Source: Clostridium sp. M62/1 (GTDB taxonomy: Bacteria > Bacillota > Clostridia > Lachnospirales > Lachnospiraceae). From it: a stretch of DNA of 64,000 nucleotides. The notes beneath the pieces are model-generated. The model saw only the letters and a program-made list of their open reading frames with translations. It had not been told where the DNA came from and searched no databases. The position numbers were made by a program, and so were the translations under genes. Position 1 is the first letter of the stretch; each line of letters starts with the position of its first letter. Below, one piece after another: positions 35,340 through 45,500 of this stretch. The stretch spans positions 1,494,001-1,558,000 of the forward strand of contig NZ_CP085988.1 in the NCBI RefSeq assembly GCF_020736365.1, in the 5' to 3' direction.

Positions 35340-38300
35340 ATGGGAATTACAAAATTTGTCCTGAAACGTCCGGTTACGATCGTTATGGCGCTGCTCTGTC
35401 TGCTGGTGTTCGGTATTTCTTCTGTATTTAATGCCACTCTGGAGCAGATGCCGGAGATGGAGACTCCCATGCTGATTATAAGCACCCGCTATGACGGAGC
35501 GGGTCCTGAGGACATCTGTGAGCTGGTGACAGAGCCCATAGAGGATGAGGTCAGTACCCTGGAGGGAGTGAAGAGCGTCAGCTCTACATCCAGTGACGGT
35601 TCATCTATGGTTATGCTGGAATACGACTACGGCACAGATATGGATGAGGCATACAGCGATCTAACAAAGAAGATGAACAGCATTGAACGGCAGCTTCCAG
35701 ATGACGCGGAGGAACCGACGGTGATGGAAATGAGTATGGATGCCAGTACCACTATGATGCTGTCCATCAGCCACAGGACACAGAGCAATCTGTATGACTA
35801 TGTAGATCAGAAAATCGTTCCTGAGCTGGAAAAAATCACATCTGTGGCCTCTGTGGAGGCTACAGGAGGTTCGTCGGAATATATCAAGGTTGAATTGATT
35901 TCAGAAAAGATGGCCCAGTACAAGGTAACCATGTCCCAGATCACCTCGGCTATTGAGGCGGCAAACCTGTCATCTCCGTCAGGAGACACAGTGGTGGGAA
36001 ATCTGGAGCTGTCTGTCACCACCTCACTGGAGACAGAGGAGATGGAGGATTTAAAGACTGTTCCCATCACAACCTCATCCGGCGAGATTATTATGCTGCA
36101 GGATGTTGCGAACATTACGGAGGCCAAGGAGGAGCAGGGAGGAATATCCCGATATGACGGACAGGAAACAATCTCCATTTCCATCACTAAAAACCAGAGC
36201 AACACGGCCATGGAGGTTTCCAATGCCGTAAAAGAGACCATAGAAACTCTGACGGCAGATGATTCTGATCTGACTATTGAGATTGTAAATGATTCTGCGG
36301 ACACGATCCTGGACTCCTTAAAGGATGTGGCGGTAACCATGATCCTGGCGGTAGTAATCTCGATGATTATTATTTTCCTGTTCTTTGGAGATGTGAAGGC
36401 TTCCCTGATTGTCGGAAGTTCTATCCCTACTTCGATCCTGTTATCGCTGATCGCGATTACCTCGGCAGGCTTTTCGCTGAATGTCATCACCATGAGCGCA
36501 TTGACCCTGGGAGTTGGAATGATGGTAGATAACTCCATTGTCGTTCTGGAAAGCTGCTTCAGGGTTACGAAAGAAAACTGGGATAAGGGAATTGTGGGTT
36601 ATGCAAAGTCCGCTCTTCAGGGAACCAATGTGGTGTTCGCGTCGATCATCGGCGGTACGGCTACAACCTGTGTCGTATTTATTCCGCTGGCATCCCTTCA
36701 GGGAATGTCAGGACAGATGTTCGGCCCTCTGGGCTTTACCGTAGTATTCTGTATGATAGCATCTCTGCTCTCTGCCGTGACGGTCGTGCCTCTGTGCTAC
36801 GTTGTGTATAAGCCGAGAGAGAAGGAGGGGGCTGTCCTGTCCAGGCCGGTGGAGAGACTGCAGGACCTCTACCGCAGGATCATGAAAAGACTTTTAAGAC
36901 ACAAGGCGATGGTTATGTCTGTATCTGTGGCAATGCTTGTGGCCACTGTCTATCTGGCCTCAGGAATGGAGACAGAGCTTATCACGGCTGACGATACGGC
37001 ACAGATCAGCATCGACATTGAGGCCCGTCCGGGCATTCTGGATGAAAAGGCAGACACGGCTCTCGAGGAGATCGAGCAGATAGTATCTTCCAATGAGAAC
37101 GTGGATTCCTACATGCTTCGGTATAATAACCAGAGCGGAAGCGTAACAGCCTATCTGAAGGATGACAGAACCATGGAAACCCAGGAGCTGGCAGATCTGT
37201 GGCAGGAGGAGATGACAGACATTGAAAATTTCAGCATCGACGTCACAGCGGGAAGCTCCATGAGCTTTATGCAGAGAAGCCGCGGCTACGAGGTGATTCT
37301 TAAGGGAACCCAGTATGACGAGCTGAAAGAAGTCAGCGACAAAATTGTGGAGGAGCTCACCGCCAGGGACGACATTATCAACGTCCATTCCAGCTATGAA
37401 AACAATGCTCCCATTGTCACCATCAAGGTAGATTCTCTGATGGCTGAGAAGTATGGTCTGAGCGCTTCTTCCATCGGTTCTTCGGTAAACAATGCACTGA
37501 GCGGCACCACAGCCACGACTCTTACTGTGGATGGGCAGGATATAGATGTAAAGGTTGAGTACCCGGAAGATGAGTACCGGACCATTGATCAGATGAAAAA
37601 TATTACGCTGACGGCACAGGATGGAAGCTCTGTTGCCCTGACAGATGTGGCAGAGGTAATCTTTAAAGACAGCCCGTCATCCATCAGCAGGGAGGATAAA
37701 GAATACCAGGTAACCATCAGCGGCGATTACACCGGCCAGGATGTGTCTGCAGAGATTGACAGCGAGGTGATTGCGCCGAATCTGACAGGAACTATAAAAA
37801 GGGGAACGAGCAGCACGGATCAGATGATGGAGGAAGAATTTTCAGCCCTCTATACAGCGATTGCAACGGCGGTGTTCCTGCTCTTCGTTGTAATGGCGGC
37901 GCAGTTTGAGTCTCCCAAGTTCTCCTTTATGGTTATGACCACGATTCCGTTCAGCCTGATCGGCTCCTTTGGCTTTCTGAAGCTGACAGGGGTCACCATG
38001 AGTATGACTTCCATCCTGGGATTTCTGATCCTGGTGGGAACGGTCGTAAACAACGGAATCCTCTATGTGGATACGGTGAACCAGTACCGGATGGAAATGG
38101 ATATGGAGACAGCCATGATTGAAGCGGGAGCTACGAGGCTTCGCCCGATGCTGATGACCAGCCTTACTACGATCCTTGGCATGCTGCCTATGGCAATGGC
38201 TATTGGAAGCAGCGGTTCTACGACTCAGGGACTTGCGGTAGTGGATATTGGAGGACTGACAGTGGGACTGTTTGTAGCCCTCTTCATGCTCCCTGTCTAC

Positions 38301-38354
38301 TACGCGCTGATGAACCGAAAGCCAAAGGCATATAACGGCTGGGATATTGACTAG
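35340..38354 (+). CDS. RND-family efflux transporter (AcrB/SwrC type)
   Basis: The 1004-residue proton-driven exporter shows the RND duplication. Helix 1 is VTIVMALLCLLVFGISSVF, followed by a large extracytoplasmic loop (about 35-330), helices 2-6, helix 7 near 535-550 (MVMSVSVAMLVATVYL), a second loop (about 560-850) and helices 8-12. In helix 4, LTLGVGMMVDNSIVVLES keeps one of the two relay aspartates (second is Asn). The helix 10 position of AcrB Lys940 is Asn (GTVVNNGILYVD), as in the Gram-positive SwrC-like clade. It probably exports amphiphiles or lipids. Only 15 bp separate it from the adaptor gene. Confidence 0.94.
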   Translation: MGITKFVLKRPVTIVMALLCLLVFGISSVFNATLEQMPEMETPMLIISTRYDGAGPEDICELVTEPIEDEVSTLEGVKSVSSTSSDGSSMVMLEYDYGTDMDEAYSDLTKKMNSIERQLPDDAEEPTVMEMSMDASTTMMLSISHRTQSNLYDYVDQKIVPELEKITSVASVEATGGSSEYIKVELISEKMAQYKVTMSQITSAIEAANLSSPSGDTVVGNLELSVTTSLETEEMEDLKTVPITTSSGEIIMLQDVANITEAKEEQGGISRYDGQETISISITKNQSNTAMEVSNAVKETIETLTADDSDLTIEIVNDSADTILDSLKDVAVTMILAVVISMIIIFLFFGDVKASLIVGSSIPTSILLSLIAITSAGFSLNVITMSALTLGVGMMVDNSIVVLESCFRVTKENWDKGIVGYAKSALQGTNVVFASIIGGTATTCVVFIPLASLQGMSGQMFGPLGFTVVFCMIASLLSAVTVVPLCYVVYKPREKEGAVLSRPVERLQDLYRRIMKRLLRHKAMVMSVSVAMLVATVYLASGMETELITADDTAQISIDIEARPGILDEKADTALEEIEQIVSSNENVDSYMLRYNNQSGSVTAYLKDDRTMETQELADLWQEEMTDIENFSIDVTAGSSMSFMQRSRGYEVILKGTQYDELKEVSDKIVEELTARDDIINVHSSYENNAPIVTIKVDSLMAEKYGLSASSIGSSVNNALSGTTATTLTVDGQDIDVKVEYPEDEYRTIDQMKNITLTAQDGSSVALTDVAEVIFKDSPSSISREDKEYQVTISGDYTGQDVSAEIDSEVIAPNLTGTIKRGTSSTDQMMEEEFSALYTAIATAVFLLFVVMAAQFESPKFSFMVMTTIPFSLIGSFGFLKLTGVTMSMTSILGFLILVGTVVNNGILYVDTVNQYRMEMDMETAMIEAGATRLRPMLMTSLTTILGMLPMAMAIGSSGSTTQGLAVVDIGGLTVGLFVALFMLPVYYALMNRKPKAYNGWDID

Positions 38355-38511
38355 GCTTTGCCGGTGTCGGCTGAATATGAGACAAACGGAACAGTGAGAA
38401 AAGGTATGGCCTCTGCAGAGGACGGAACGAACCGGAAACTGGCAGAAGAAAGAGGATGGAAAAGCTTCTCGGTACAGTCCTGGCAGAGGCACTGCAAAAG
38501 GAGTATAAATT

Positions 38512-39681
38512 ATGAGAAAATTCAGATACAGAGCGGCGCTTTGGGCAGTAGGAATGGCTCTTTTAGCAGGTACAGTTTTTCCCATGTGCGCTTTTGCGGA
38601 TAGCCCCCCTTTTGCCTATACGGAGGAGGAGTGGGCGTCTATCAGGGATGACACACTGGAATTTGGAGAGATAGACGAGCTGATCCATGAGTACAACAGT
38701 ACGGTGAAGCAGAATAACATTGATTATAAGGATTATCAGGGAAAAGACAGGGATGACGTGGCACAGGAATATTACGACTCAGCAGATGAAATCTATGGGA
38801 ACCTTCCGGAGCTGGATTCTGACTCAGAGGGATATGCATCAGCCCTTTCCAGCTATATCAGCAGTGAGCAGCAGGCGGACAATATGGTGGAGCAGGGTGA
38901 CAACAATGTGGACGATGAGGACACGGTGAGGTGGGGGTATACAAAGACAGAGAAGAGCCTGGTAAACCAGGCCCAGAGCCTGATGATCTCCTACTGGAGC
39001 AGTACTGCCAATCTGGAATCCCTGAACCGCGCTCTGGAGCAGGCGAAGCAGAATGAACAGACAGTTTCAGCCAAAGTGGCTGCCGGTACTGCTACACAGA
39101 CGGAACTTTTAAATGCCAGTGAGGCGGTTCTCACAGCGCAGTCATCCATTACCTCCGCCCAGAGCAGTCTGAATGAGACGAGAGACTCTCTAATCCGGAT
39201 GCTGGGGTGGAATTATGGAGATGAGGTGGAGATTAAAGAGCTGCCGGAGCCGGATTTGGACGCTGTTCAGACCGTTAACCTGGAAGAGGCTCTGAACAAG
39301 GCCCTGGAGAATAACTACAATCTGAAAATCCTGAAAAAGAAGCTGCAGAATTCCAGATCCAGTACAAATGAAGAAACGTATACAGAGCAGGTAAAGAGCG
39401 GGGAACAGACCATAAAGTCCAATGTGACAAGCGCCTACCAGAGTCTTCTTCTGGCCAAAAACAAGTATGAACAGGCGGTAAACCAGCTGGCTCTTTCTGA
39501 ACAGCAGATGCAGACAGCAGAACGGAAAAAGGCGGCCGGCACGATCAGTGCCAACAGCTACCAGGAACAGGTCTATTCCTATGAGGATGCGAAAACGGCA
39601 AAGCAGACGGCGGCCTACAGCCTGCTGAGTGCGCAGCTTGCCTATGAATGGGCAGTGAACGGTCTGGCCAGCGCTTCATAG
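38512..39681 (+). CDS. TolC-like secreted outer-channel-type protein, copy A
   Basis: The 389-residue protein has a clear signal peptide (MRKFRYRAALWAVGMALLAG...CAFADS). Long amphipathic helical coiled coils follow: about 130-220 (SLVNQAQSLMISYWSSTANL, AAGTATQTELLNASEAVLTA, SLIRMLGWNYGD) and about 255-385 (LEEALNKALENNYNLKILKK, RKKAAGTISANSYQEQVYSY). These follow the order and spacing of TolC repeats, including the conserved Gly-rich turn before each second helix. TolC normally spans the outer membrane; this organism should have none. Its role here is unknown, possibly a wall-spanning conduit or pump partner. The start follows AAAAGGAG. Confidence 0.8.
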   Translation: MRKFRYRAALWAVGMALLAGTVFPMCAFADSPPFAYTEEEWASIRDDTLEFGEIDELIHEYNSTVKQNNIDYKDYQGKDRDDVAQEYYDSADEIYGNLPELDSDSEGYASALSSYISSEQQADNMVEQGDNNVDDEDTVRWGYTKTEKSLVNQAQSLMISYWSSTANLESLNRALEQAKQNEQTVSAKVAAGTATQTELLNASEAVLTAQSSITSAQSSLNETRDSLIRMLGWNYGDEVEIKELPEPDLDAVQTVNLEEALNKALENNYNLKILKKKLQNSRSSTNEETYTEQVKSGEQTIKSNVTSAYQSLLLAKNKYEQAVNQLALSEQQMQTAERKKAAGTISANSYQEQVYSYEDAKTAKQTAAYSLLSAQLAYEWAVNGLASAS

Positions 39682-39705
39682 ACGCAGATTAGGAGGAAAT
39701 GCCAT

Positions 39706-41019
39706 ATGCGCAAAGTGATGGGAAGAGGAAAAGGGGGATGGCTGGCTGGAAGTATCCTTCTGCTGTCTGTGGTCTGGACACTGCCCGTTCAGGCCGCCAA
39801 ATCTCTGGAGGTGACACAGACGCAGCTGGAGCGGCAGGCTGAGGGAGAAGGGAAGGCAGGTGAAGCCGACGGGCAGACTGAGGAGGAAGCTTTGGCCGTC
39901 GGCCCTGGAGTCTCAGCAGAAGGAGGGGATGATGCGTCCGCCGGCTCCGGGACTGAAAGCGGCTCCCAGGCAGAAGAAGCTGCTTTTTCAGAGGAGGAAC
40001 TGGCGGACAGCCAGATTGAATACGGAGAGCTGGAGGAGCTTATAAGGAGGGGAAATCCTACCGTAAAAGCAGCCATCGGCTCCTACGACACCGATCTGGA
40101 GATCTATCAGGAGGCCCTTTCGTCTCTGGCGGCTGCAAAGCAGGAGATGACAGAAAATGCCGGGGATCTGAAGGAGGAGGACGGAAGTGATGCTCTGATC
40201 GCCCAGTATGAGTCAAATGCAGATCAGCTTGGAACCTCCATCGCTCAGATGAATCGGACAATCCGCAGACTTACGGGAGTGAGCGGTCAGAAGAGTCTGA
40301 ACCAGTCTGTCAACACCATGGTGAAGACAGCTCAGACCCTTATGGCAAGCTATAACCAGATGCGGGCCCAGAGAGAGACCGCCGAAAAACAGGAAGAAAG
40401 CGCCAGGGCAGCTTATGAAAAGACACAGAAAATGTATGCAGCCGGAATGACAACCCAGCAGGAACTGCTGACAGCAGAGCAGAGTCTGCTGAGCACCCAG
40501 ATTTCTCTGCAGTCGGCCAGGGACAGCGAGGACAGTCTGAAACGGCAGCTGGCGGCCATGATTGGACGAAACGCAGAAGGATTGGAGATAGGAACGCTCC
40601 CGGAGCCTGATCCGTCTGTCATTGATACCTTTCAGCTGGAGGAAGATAAAAAGACCGCCATAACCTCAGATGAATCCATTCAGGCACTGCGAAAATCCCA
40701 GGCGGGAGGAAGCGCGGCCAGCAGCCTCAGGACCCAGCAGATAGAGGAGGCGAAGGGAGAAAAAAATTCCACCATGGATGCGCTCTACAGCGATATGATC
40801 GCAAAACGTGAGGCGTATGAGGCTGCCGGTCAGGCATTCCAGAGCGCCCAGAAGGAGCGGGATGCCCTTGAGACCAAGTATCAGTCGGGAATGATTTCCA
40901 GACAGGATTACCTTCAGGGAGTGGCTTCCTACCAGGAGAAAAAAGCGGACAGAGAGGCAGCATCCATTGCCCTCAGCCAGGCCATCTCCGCGTACAGGTG
41001 GGAGATCAAAGGCATATAA
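39706..41019 (+). CDS. TolC-like secreted outer-channel-type protein, copy B
   Basis: This 437-residue paralogue of the preceding gene has the same design: signal peptide (about 1-30, ending PVQAAKS), an acidic low-complexity segment (about 45-100), then TolC-like helical repeats (SLNQSVNTMVKTAQTLMASY, TQKMYAAGMTTQQELLTAEQ, RQLAAMIGRNAEGLEIGTLPEPDPS; SAQKERDALETKYQSGMISR, QDYLQGVASYQEKKADREAA). The phrase LPEPD after the first repeat occurs in both copies. The gene starts 24 bp after copy A behind AGGAGG. Two non-identical TolC-like proteins suggest a mixed assembly. Confidence 0.8.
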   Translation: MRKVMGRGKGGWLAGSILLLSVVWTLPVQAAKSLEVTQTQLERQAEGEGKAGEADGQTEEEALAVGPGVSAEGGDDASAGSGTESGSQAEEAAFSEEELADSQIEYGELEELIRRGNPTVKAAIGSYDTDLEIYQEALSSLAAAKQEMTENAGDLKEEDGSDALIAQYESNADQLGTSIAQMNRTIRRLTGVSGQKSLNQSVNTMVKTAQTLMASYNQMRAQRETAEKQEESARAAYEKTQKMYAAGMTTQQELLTAEQSLLSTQISLQSARDSEDSLKRQLAAMIGRNAEGLEIGTLPEPDPSVIDTFQLEEDKKTAITSDESIQALRKSQAGGSAASSLRTQQIEEAKGEKNSTMDALYSDMIAKREAYEAAGQAFQSAQKERDALETKYQSGMISRQDYLQGVASYQEKKADREAASIALSQAISAYRWEIKGI

Positions 41020-41062
41020 AACGTCAGAAATAAAGAAAATAAAGAGAAAAGGAGAGTAAAAG

Positions 41063-41110
41063 AAAAGACCGCAGGGGGAACCTATCAAGCCTCCTGCGGC
41101 CTTTTCTCTT
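41063..41110 (+). terminator. Terminator of the RND operon
   Basis: CCGCAGGGGG pairs with CCTCCTGCGG around AACCTATCAAG, followed by CCTTTTCTCTT. Confidence 0.85.
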
Positions 41111-41180
41111 GTAAATTAGAAAGGGTTGTTGATAATTTTGGGAGCAGATGGAAAGTATCTCACTGGTTTCAGGAAAAGTG

Positions 41181-41648
41181 TTACTGTCCTTCGCCCACTA
41201 CGGCGACGAAACTGCTCTGCAGCTCTCTTAAGCCTTTTTTTAAGCTCTTATTGTCGTTTTCTGATTCCGATGTGTCCAGGATAAAGGTGTCGCTTCCGCA
41301 AAATCCGAGAATGGAGTAGCTTTCCAGTGATGTATAACTGTCGTCGCTGCAACGGACAATGGAGAACATAAGTCCTGAACCGTCAGCTTCATAGGACTCC
41401 TTGTCATACATGTCCAGTCCGTCATCATTCTGAATAATTACACATTCTCCGGCCCACCGTTCGGGAACCTCGAAGGAAAATTCATCTGTGATAACCTTAG
41501 AACCGGTCAAAGGAACCGCCTCATTAGAAGCAGCCGTTACCATGTCAGCGGAAAGTGTCTGCGGAACTGCCGCAGCATCAGCCCCAAAAGCTGTGCCGGC
41601 AAATGAAAACGTCAGTACAAGCGTACAGGCAAAATTTCTGAAACCCAT
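41181..41648 (-). CDS. Secreted protein of unknown function
   Basis: The 155-residue protein starts with a signal peptide (MGFRNFACTLVLTFSFAGTAFGADA). The mature part has ITDEFSFEVPERWAGECVII, GLMFSIVRCSDDSYTSLESY and a C-terminal Asp/Glu/Lys-rich stretch. The FSFEVPERW phrase is common in small secreted clostridial proteins resembling lipoprotein-like beta domains, but I do not recognise a named family. The real start is ATG 41648 behind GGAGG; a TTG at 41663 overlaps that site. It has no operon partner. Confidence 0.65.
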   Translation of the reverse strand: MGFRNFACTLVLTFSFAGTAFGADAAAVPQTLSADMVTAASNEAVPLTGSKVITDEFSFEVPERWAGECVIIQNDDGLDMYDKESYEADGSGLMFSIVRCSDDSYTSLESYSILGFCGSDTFILDTSESENDNKSLKKGLRELQSSFVAVVGEGQ

Positions 41649-41834
41649 TGTAAGAACCTCCAATCCTTCTTTATTTTATCACAAGAATTGCGGTTTGTCA
41701 TTAAAAAAATCGTAATGACTTATTAAAAGGCTGTTAAACAATTATTCATAGAATCTTCACAGTTTCTGTCAGCCCCGAAAAACAGGGCCTCAGAAGCAGC
41801 CGTTTTTCAGCCTGAATGAGGCTTTTTCAGTCTG

Positions 41835-42284
41835 TTAAAAGGAGTCAGGCTTTTCCCACAGCATCTCAATATGGGAAATCCCAGCATCGAGAAACTCGTC
41901 GGAAACCTTGCGAAAGCCCTGAGCCTCATAGAAGGGGCGGGCATAGGTCTGAGCCTCAATGCGGATGGAAGTCGCTCCAAACTTTTCCACAGCCGTTTTG
42001 ATTCCCTCCTGCAGAAGTTTGCTTCCGATGCCGCATCTCCTTCTGGCAGAGATCACCCGGCTGATAGCCGGTTCCGGAAAGAATACTCCCCGGTTAAGGA
42101 CTCTCAGGTATGCGGCAATCCCGTCGCTGTCCCTGAAAAACACATGGATAGCATCCGGATCATTCCCGTCAATCTCCCCGTAGGCGCAGTGCTGCTCTAC
42201 CACAAATACATCTACCCTGAGCTTTAAAATATCATAAAGCTCCGAAAGGGTCAGTTCATTGAAACGTTTTACTACAAGCTCCAC
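41835..42284 (-). CDS. GNAT acetyltransferase, ElaA-like
   Basis: The 149-residue protein has a GNAT fold of the ElaA type: VKRFNELTLSELYDILKLRVDVFVVEQHCAYGEIDGNDPDAIH (shown here in spans, N-terminal), the acetyl-CoA loop RRRCGIGSKLLQEGI, and RIEAQTYARPFYEAQGFRKVS near the end. ElaA-like proteins acetylate small amines; substrates are unassigned. I chose GTG 42284 behind GGAGG. An in-frame ORF reaches back to 42551 but overlaps the large downstream gene's end and lacks family similarity there. Confidence 0.82.
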   Translation of the reverse strand: MELVVKRFNELTLSELYDILKLRVDVFVVEQHCAYGEIDGNDPDAIHVFFRDSDGIAAYLRVLNRGVFFPEPAISRVISARRRCGIGSKLLQEGIKTAVEKFGATSIRIEAQTYARPFYEAQGFRKVSDEFLDAGISHIEMLWEKPDSF

Positions 42285-42504
42285 TGTTCCATTCCTCCAT
42301 TCAGTATTTCTGTTAAAAAGCCTGCCATGGGAGGGGGAAATGTCCCCAGTTTCTATCCGGAGCCTCCTTCCCAGGCGCAGCTCTTCAAAACACACCTCTC
42401 CTATATTCTCCCGGCCAGAAAAGAAAGCCGCAAAGAAGAAAAAGGAAGTTTTCCGGTGACTTTCCTGGAACTGGAAAACTTCCTTTTTCTGACAACAGCC
42501 CTTT

Positions 42505-45500
42505 TTAAGCCCTCTCCCCGGCGGCAGCAGCTTCAGCGGCCGCCTCCGCATTCAGATTCTTCTGCGCCGTAGCTAGCATCAGCTTAATCCGGTTCAGCTG
42601 ATTTACCTCGCTGGCTCCCGGATCGTAATCCACGGCGATAATATTCGCCTCAGGATGGGAGGCCCTCAGCTCCTTGATAACGCCTTTTCCCACAATATGG
42701 TTGGGCAGACAGCCAAAGGGCTGAGTGCAGATAATATTCTTCGTGCCGCTGTGTATCAGCTCCAGCATCTCTCCGGTAAGGAACCATCCCTCTCCCGTCT
42801 GATTTCCCAGAGAAACGTAAGATTTTGCCATGGCAGCCAGATCGTGAATTCGCGCCGGAGGAATAAAATGCGTACTCTTTTCCAGCTCTTTTCTGGCCGT
42901 GCGGCGGAAATACTCAAGCATCTGGATTCCCACATTGCAGAGCCATGCAGTGGACTTCTTTCCTCCCAGGTTTTCTGCCTTGAAGTTGGAGTTGTAGAAG
43001 CAGTAGAGGAGGAAGTCAAGCAGATCCGGCATCACGGCCTCTGCGCCCTCGCTCTCCAGTAAGTCCACTACGTGATTGTTTGCCAGAGGGGAGAATTTAA
43101 CCAGGATCTCGCCTACAATTCCCACCTTCGGCTTCACCACATTCCTCCGGGCGAGTGTGTCAAAGTCAGAGATGATTCCACGAAGGTTTCTGCTGAATTC
43201 CTTCATGGACGGCTTTTTCTTTGTCAGGGAAGCAATGCATCTCTCCTTCCACTGCTCATGGAGAGCGTCTGCGCTTCCGGGTTTTGCCTCATAGGGCCTT
43301 GTGGCGTAGAGAACCCGCATGAACACGTCTCCGTAGACTACAGCCTGCAGAGCCTTGATTACCATCGGCAGTGTAAAAGAGAAGCCCGGGTTTGTCTCCA
43401 TGCCGTTGGCATTCAGGGAAATAACAGGTATCTGCGGCATCCCTGCCCGCTCTAAGGCACGGCGGATAAATCCAATATAGTTGGACGCACGGCAGCCTCC
43501 TCCTGTCTGGCTCATAATGATGGCCGTACGGTTCAGATCGTATTTTCCGGACAGCAGGGCAGACATGATCTGTCCCACCACAATCAGCGACGGATAGCAG
43601 GCGTCGTTGTTTACAAACTTAAGGCCTGTGTCAATGGCAGTACGGTCAGAATTCTGGAGTACCTCAAGCTTGTATCCGCAGCTTCTGACTGCCGGTTCGA
43701 TCAGATCAAAGTGAATCGGAGACATCTGGGGACAGAGAATGGTGTAGTCTTTTTTCATCTCCTTGGTGAAGAAAACGCGGCTGTAGGCGCTTGTGACCAC
43801 ATCATGCTGATAGTGCTTTCTCTCCCTGACACGGATCGCCGAGATCAGAGACCTGATTCGGATTCTGGCGGCTCCCAGATTATTTACCTCGTCGATTTTT
43901 AAACAGGTATAGATTTTTCCCGAGTGAGTCAGAATATCGTTTACCTGATCCGTTGTCACTGCATCCAGCCCGCAGCCGAAGGAATTGAGCTGGATGAGAT
44001 CCAGATTTTCCTGAGTTTTAACAAAGTTTGCGGCTGCGTACAGGCGGGAGTGGTACATCCACTGGTCGGTGACGATGAGGGGACGCTCCACATTTCCCAG
44101 ATGAGATACTGAGTCCTCTGTCAGCACGGCAAAGCCGTAGGAGGTGATAAGCTCCGGAATTCCGTGGTTGATCTCAGGGTCTACATGGTAGGGACGTCCG
44201 GCCAGGACAATTCCGTGGCGGTTATTGTCCACAAGCCACCTGAGAACCTCTTCTCCCTTTTTCTCCATATCTTTCCTGGATGCGAGAAGCTCCTTCCAGG
44301 CTTCACCGGCCGCCTCGCGTATCTCTTTTTCCGGAATCTGGAACTGCTCTGTAAACTCCTTTACGAGAGCGTCTGTCAGGATCTCCTCATTGGTGAAGGC
44401 CATGAATGGGTTTCTGAACAGAATCTCGTTTCCGTGGAGCTCCTCCACGTTGTTCTTGATATTTTCTGCATAGGAAGTAACCATCGGGCAGTTGTAATGG
44501 TTTCCGGCCTCCGGCATTTCGTTTCGCTCATAAGGAATACAGGGGTAAAATATGTATTTGACGCCCTGTTTTATCAGCCATTCTACATGGCCGTGGGCCA
44601 GTTTGGCAGGATAACACTCAGACTCGCTGGGGATAGATTCGATTCCCAGCTCGTAAATCTTTCTCGTAGACTGGGGAGACAGGACAGTCCGAAAGCCCAG
44701 CTTCTTAAAAAATACGGCCCAGAACGGATAGTTCTCATAGAGGTTCAGCACTCTTGGAATGCCGACTGTTCCCCGTTTTGCCACATCGGCAGTCAGAGGC
44801 TCGTAGTCGAACATCCGGTGAAATTTGTAATCAAAGAGGTTTGGAATATCCTCCTTTTTCTTTGAATGTCCGAGGCCGCGCTCGCATCGGTTGCCGGTTA
44901 CGAACTGGCGTCCGCCGTCGAAACGGTTGATCGTCAGAACGCAGTGGTTGGTGCAGCCCTGGCACCTTGTCATGCTGGTCTTGTAGGAGAGATTTAAAAT
45001 TTTCTCCATCGGCAGCATGGAGGTTTCCCTGGAGGCGTCATAGCGCTCCCTGGCAATGAGAGCGGCTCCGAAGGCTCCCATGATTCCGGCAATATCCGGG
45101 CGGACAGCCTCACAGCCCGCGATTTTCTCGAAGCTTCTGAGCACTGCGTCGTTGTAGAAGGTTCCGCCCTGAACTACCACATGCTTTCCCAGATCGGAGG
45201 CGTTTGTGATCTTGATTACCTTAAATAATGCGTTCTTGATAACGGAGTAGGCGAGACCTGCAGAGATGTCGGCTACAGATGCGCCCTCCTTCTGGGCCTG
45301 CTTTACGTTGGAATTCATGAATACCGTGCAGCGGGTTCCCAGATCCGTCGGATTTTTCGCAAACAGGGCTTCTTTTGCAAAATCGATGACACTGTAGTTC
45401 AGAGATTTCGCAAAGGTTTCGATGAAGGAACCGCAGCCGGAGGAGCAGGCCTCATTGAGCTGAACGCTGTCGACCGTTCCGTCCTTGATCTTGATACACT

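Noticed and set aside
42285..42551. Upstream extension of the ElaA-like acetyltransferase
   Set aside because: It overlaps the end of the 1423-residue gene, has no similarity to GNAT proteins, and GTG 42284 has GGAGG at the right distance.
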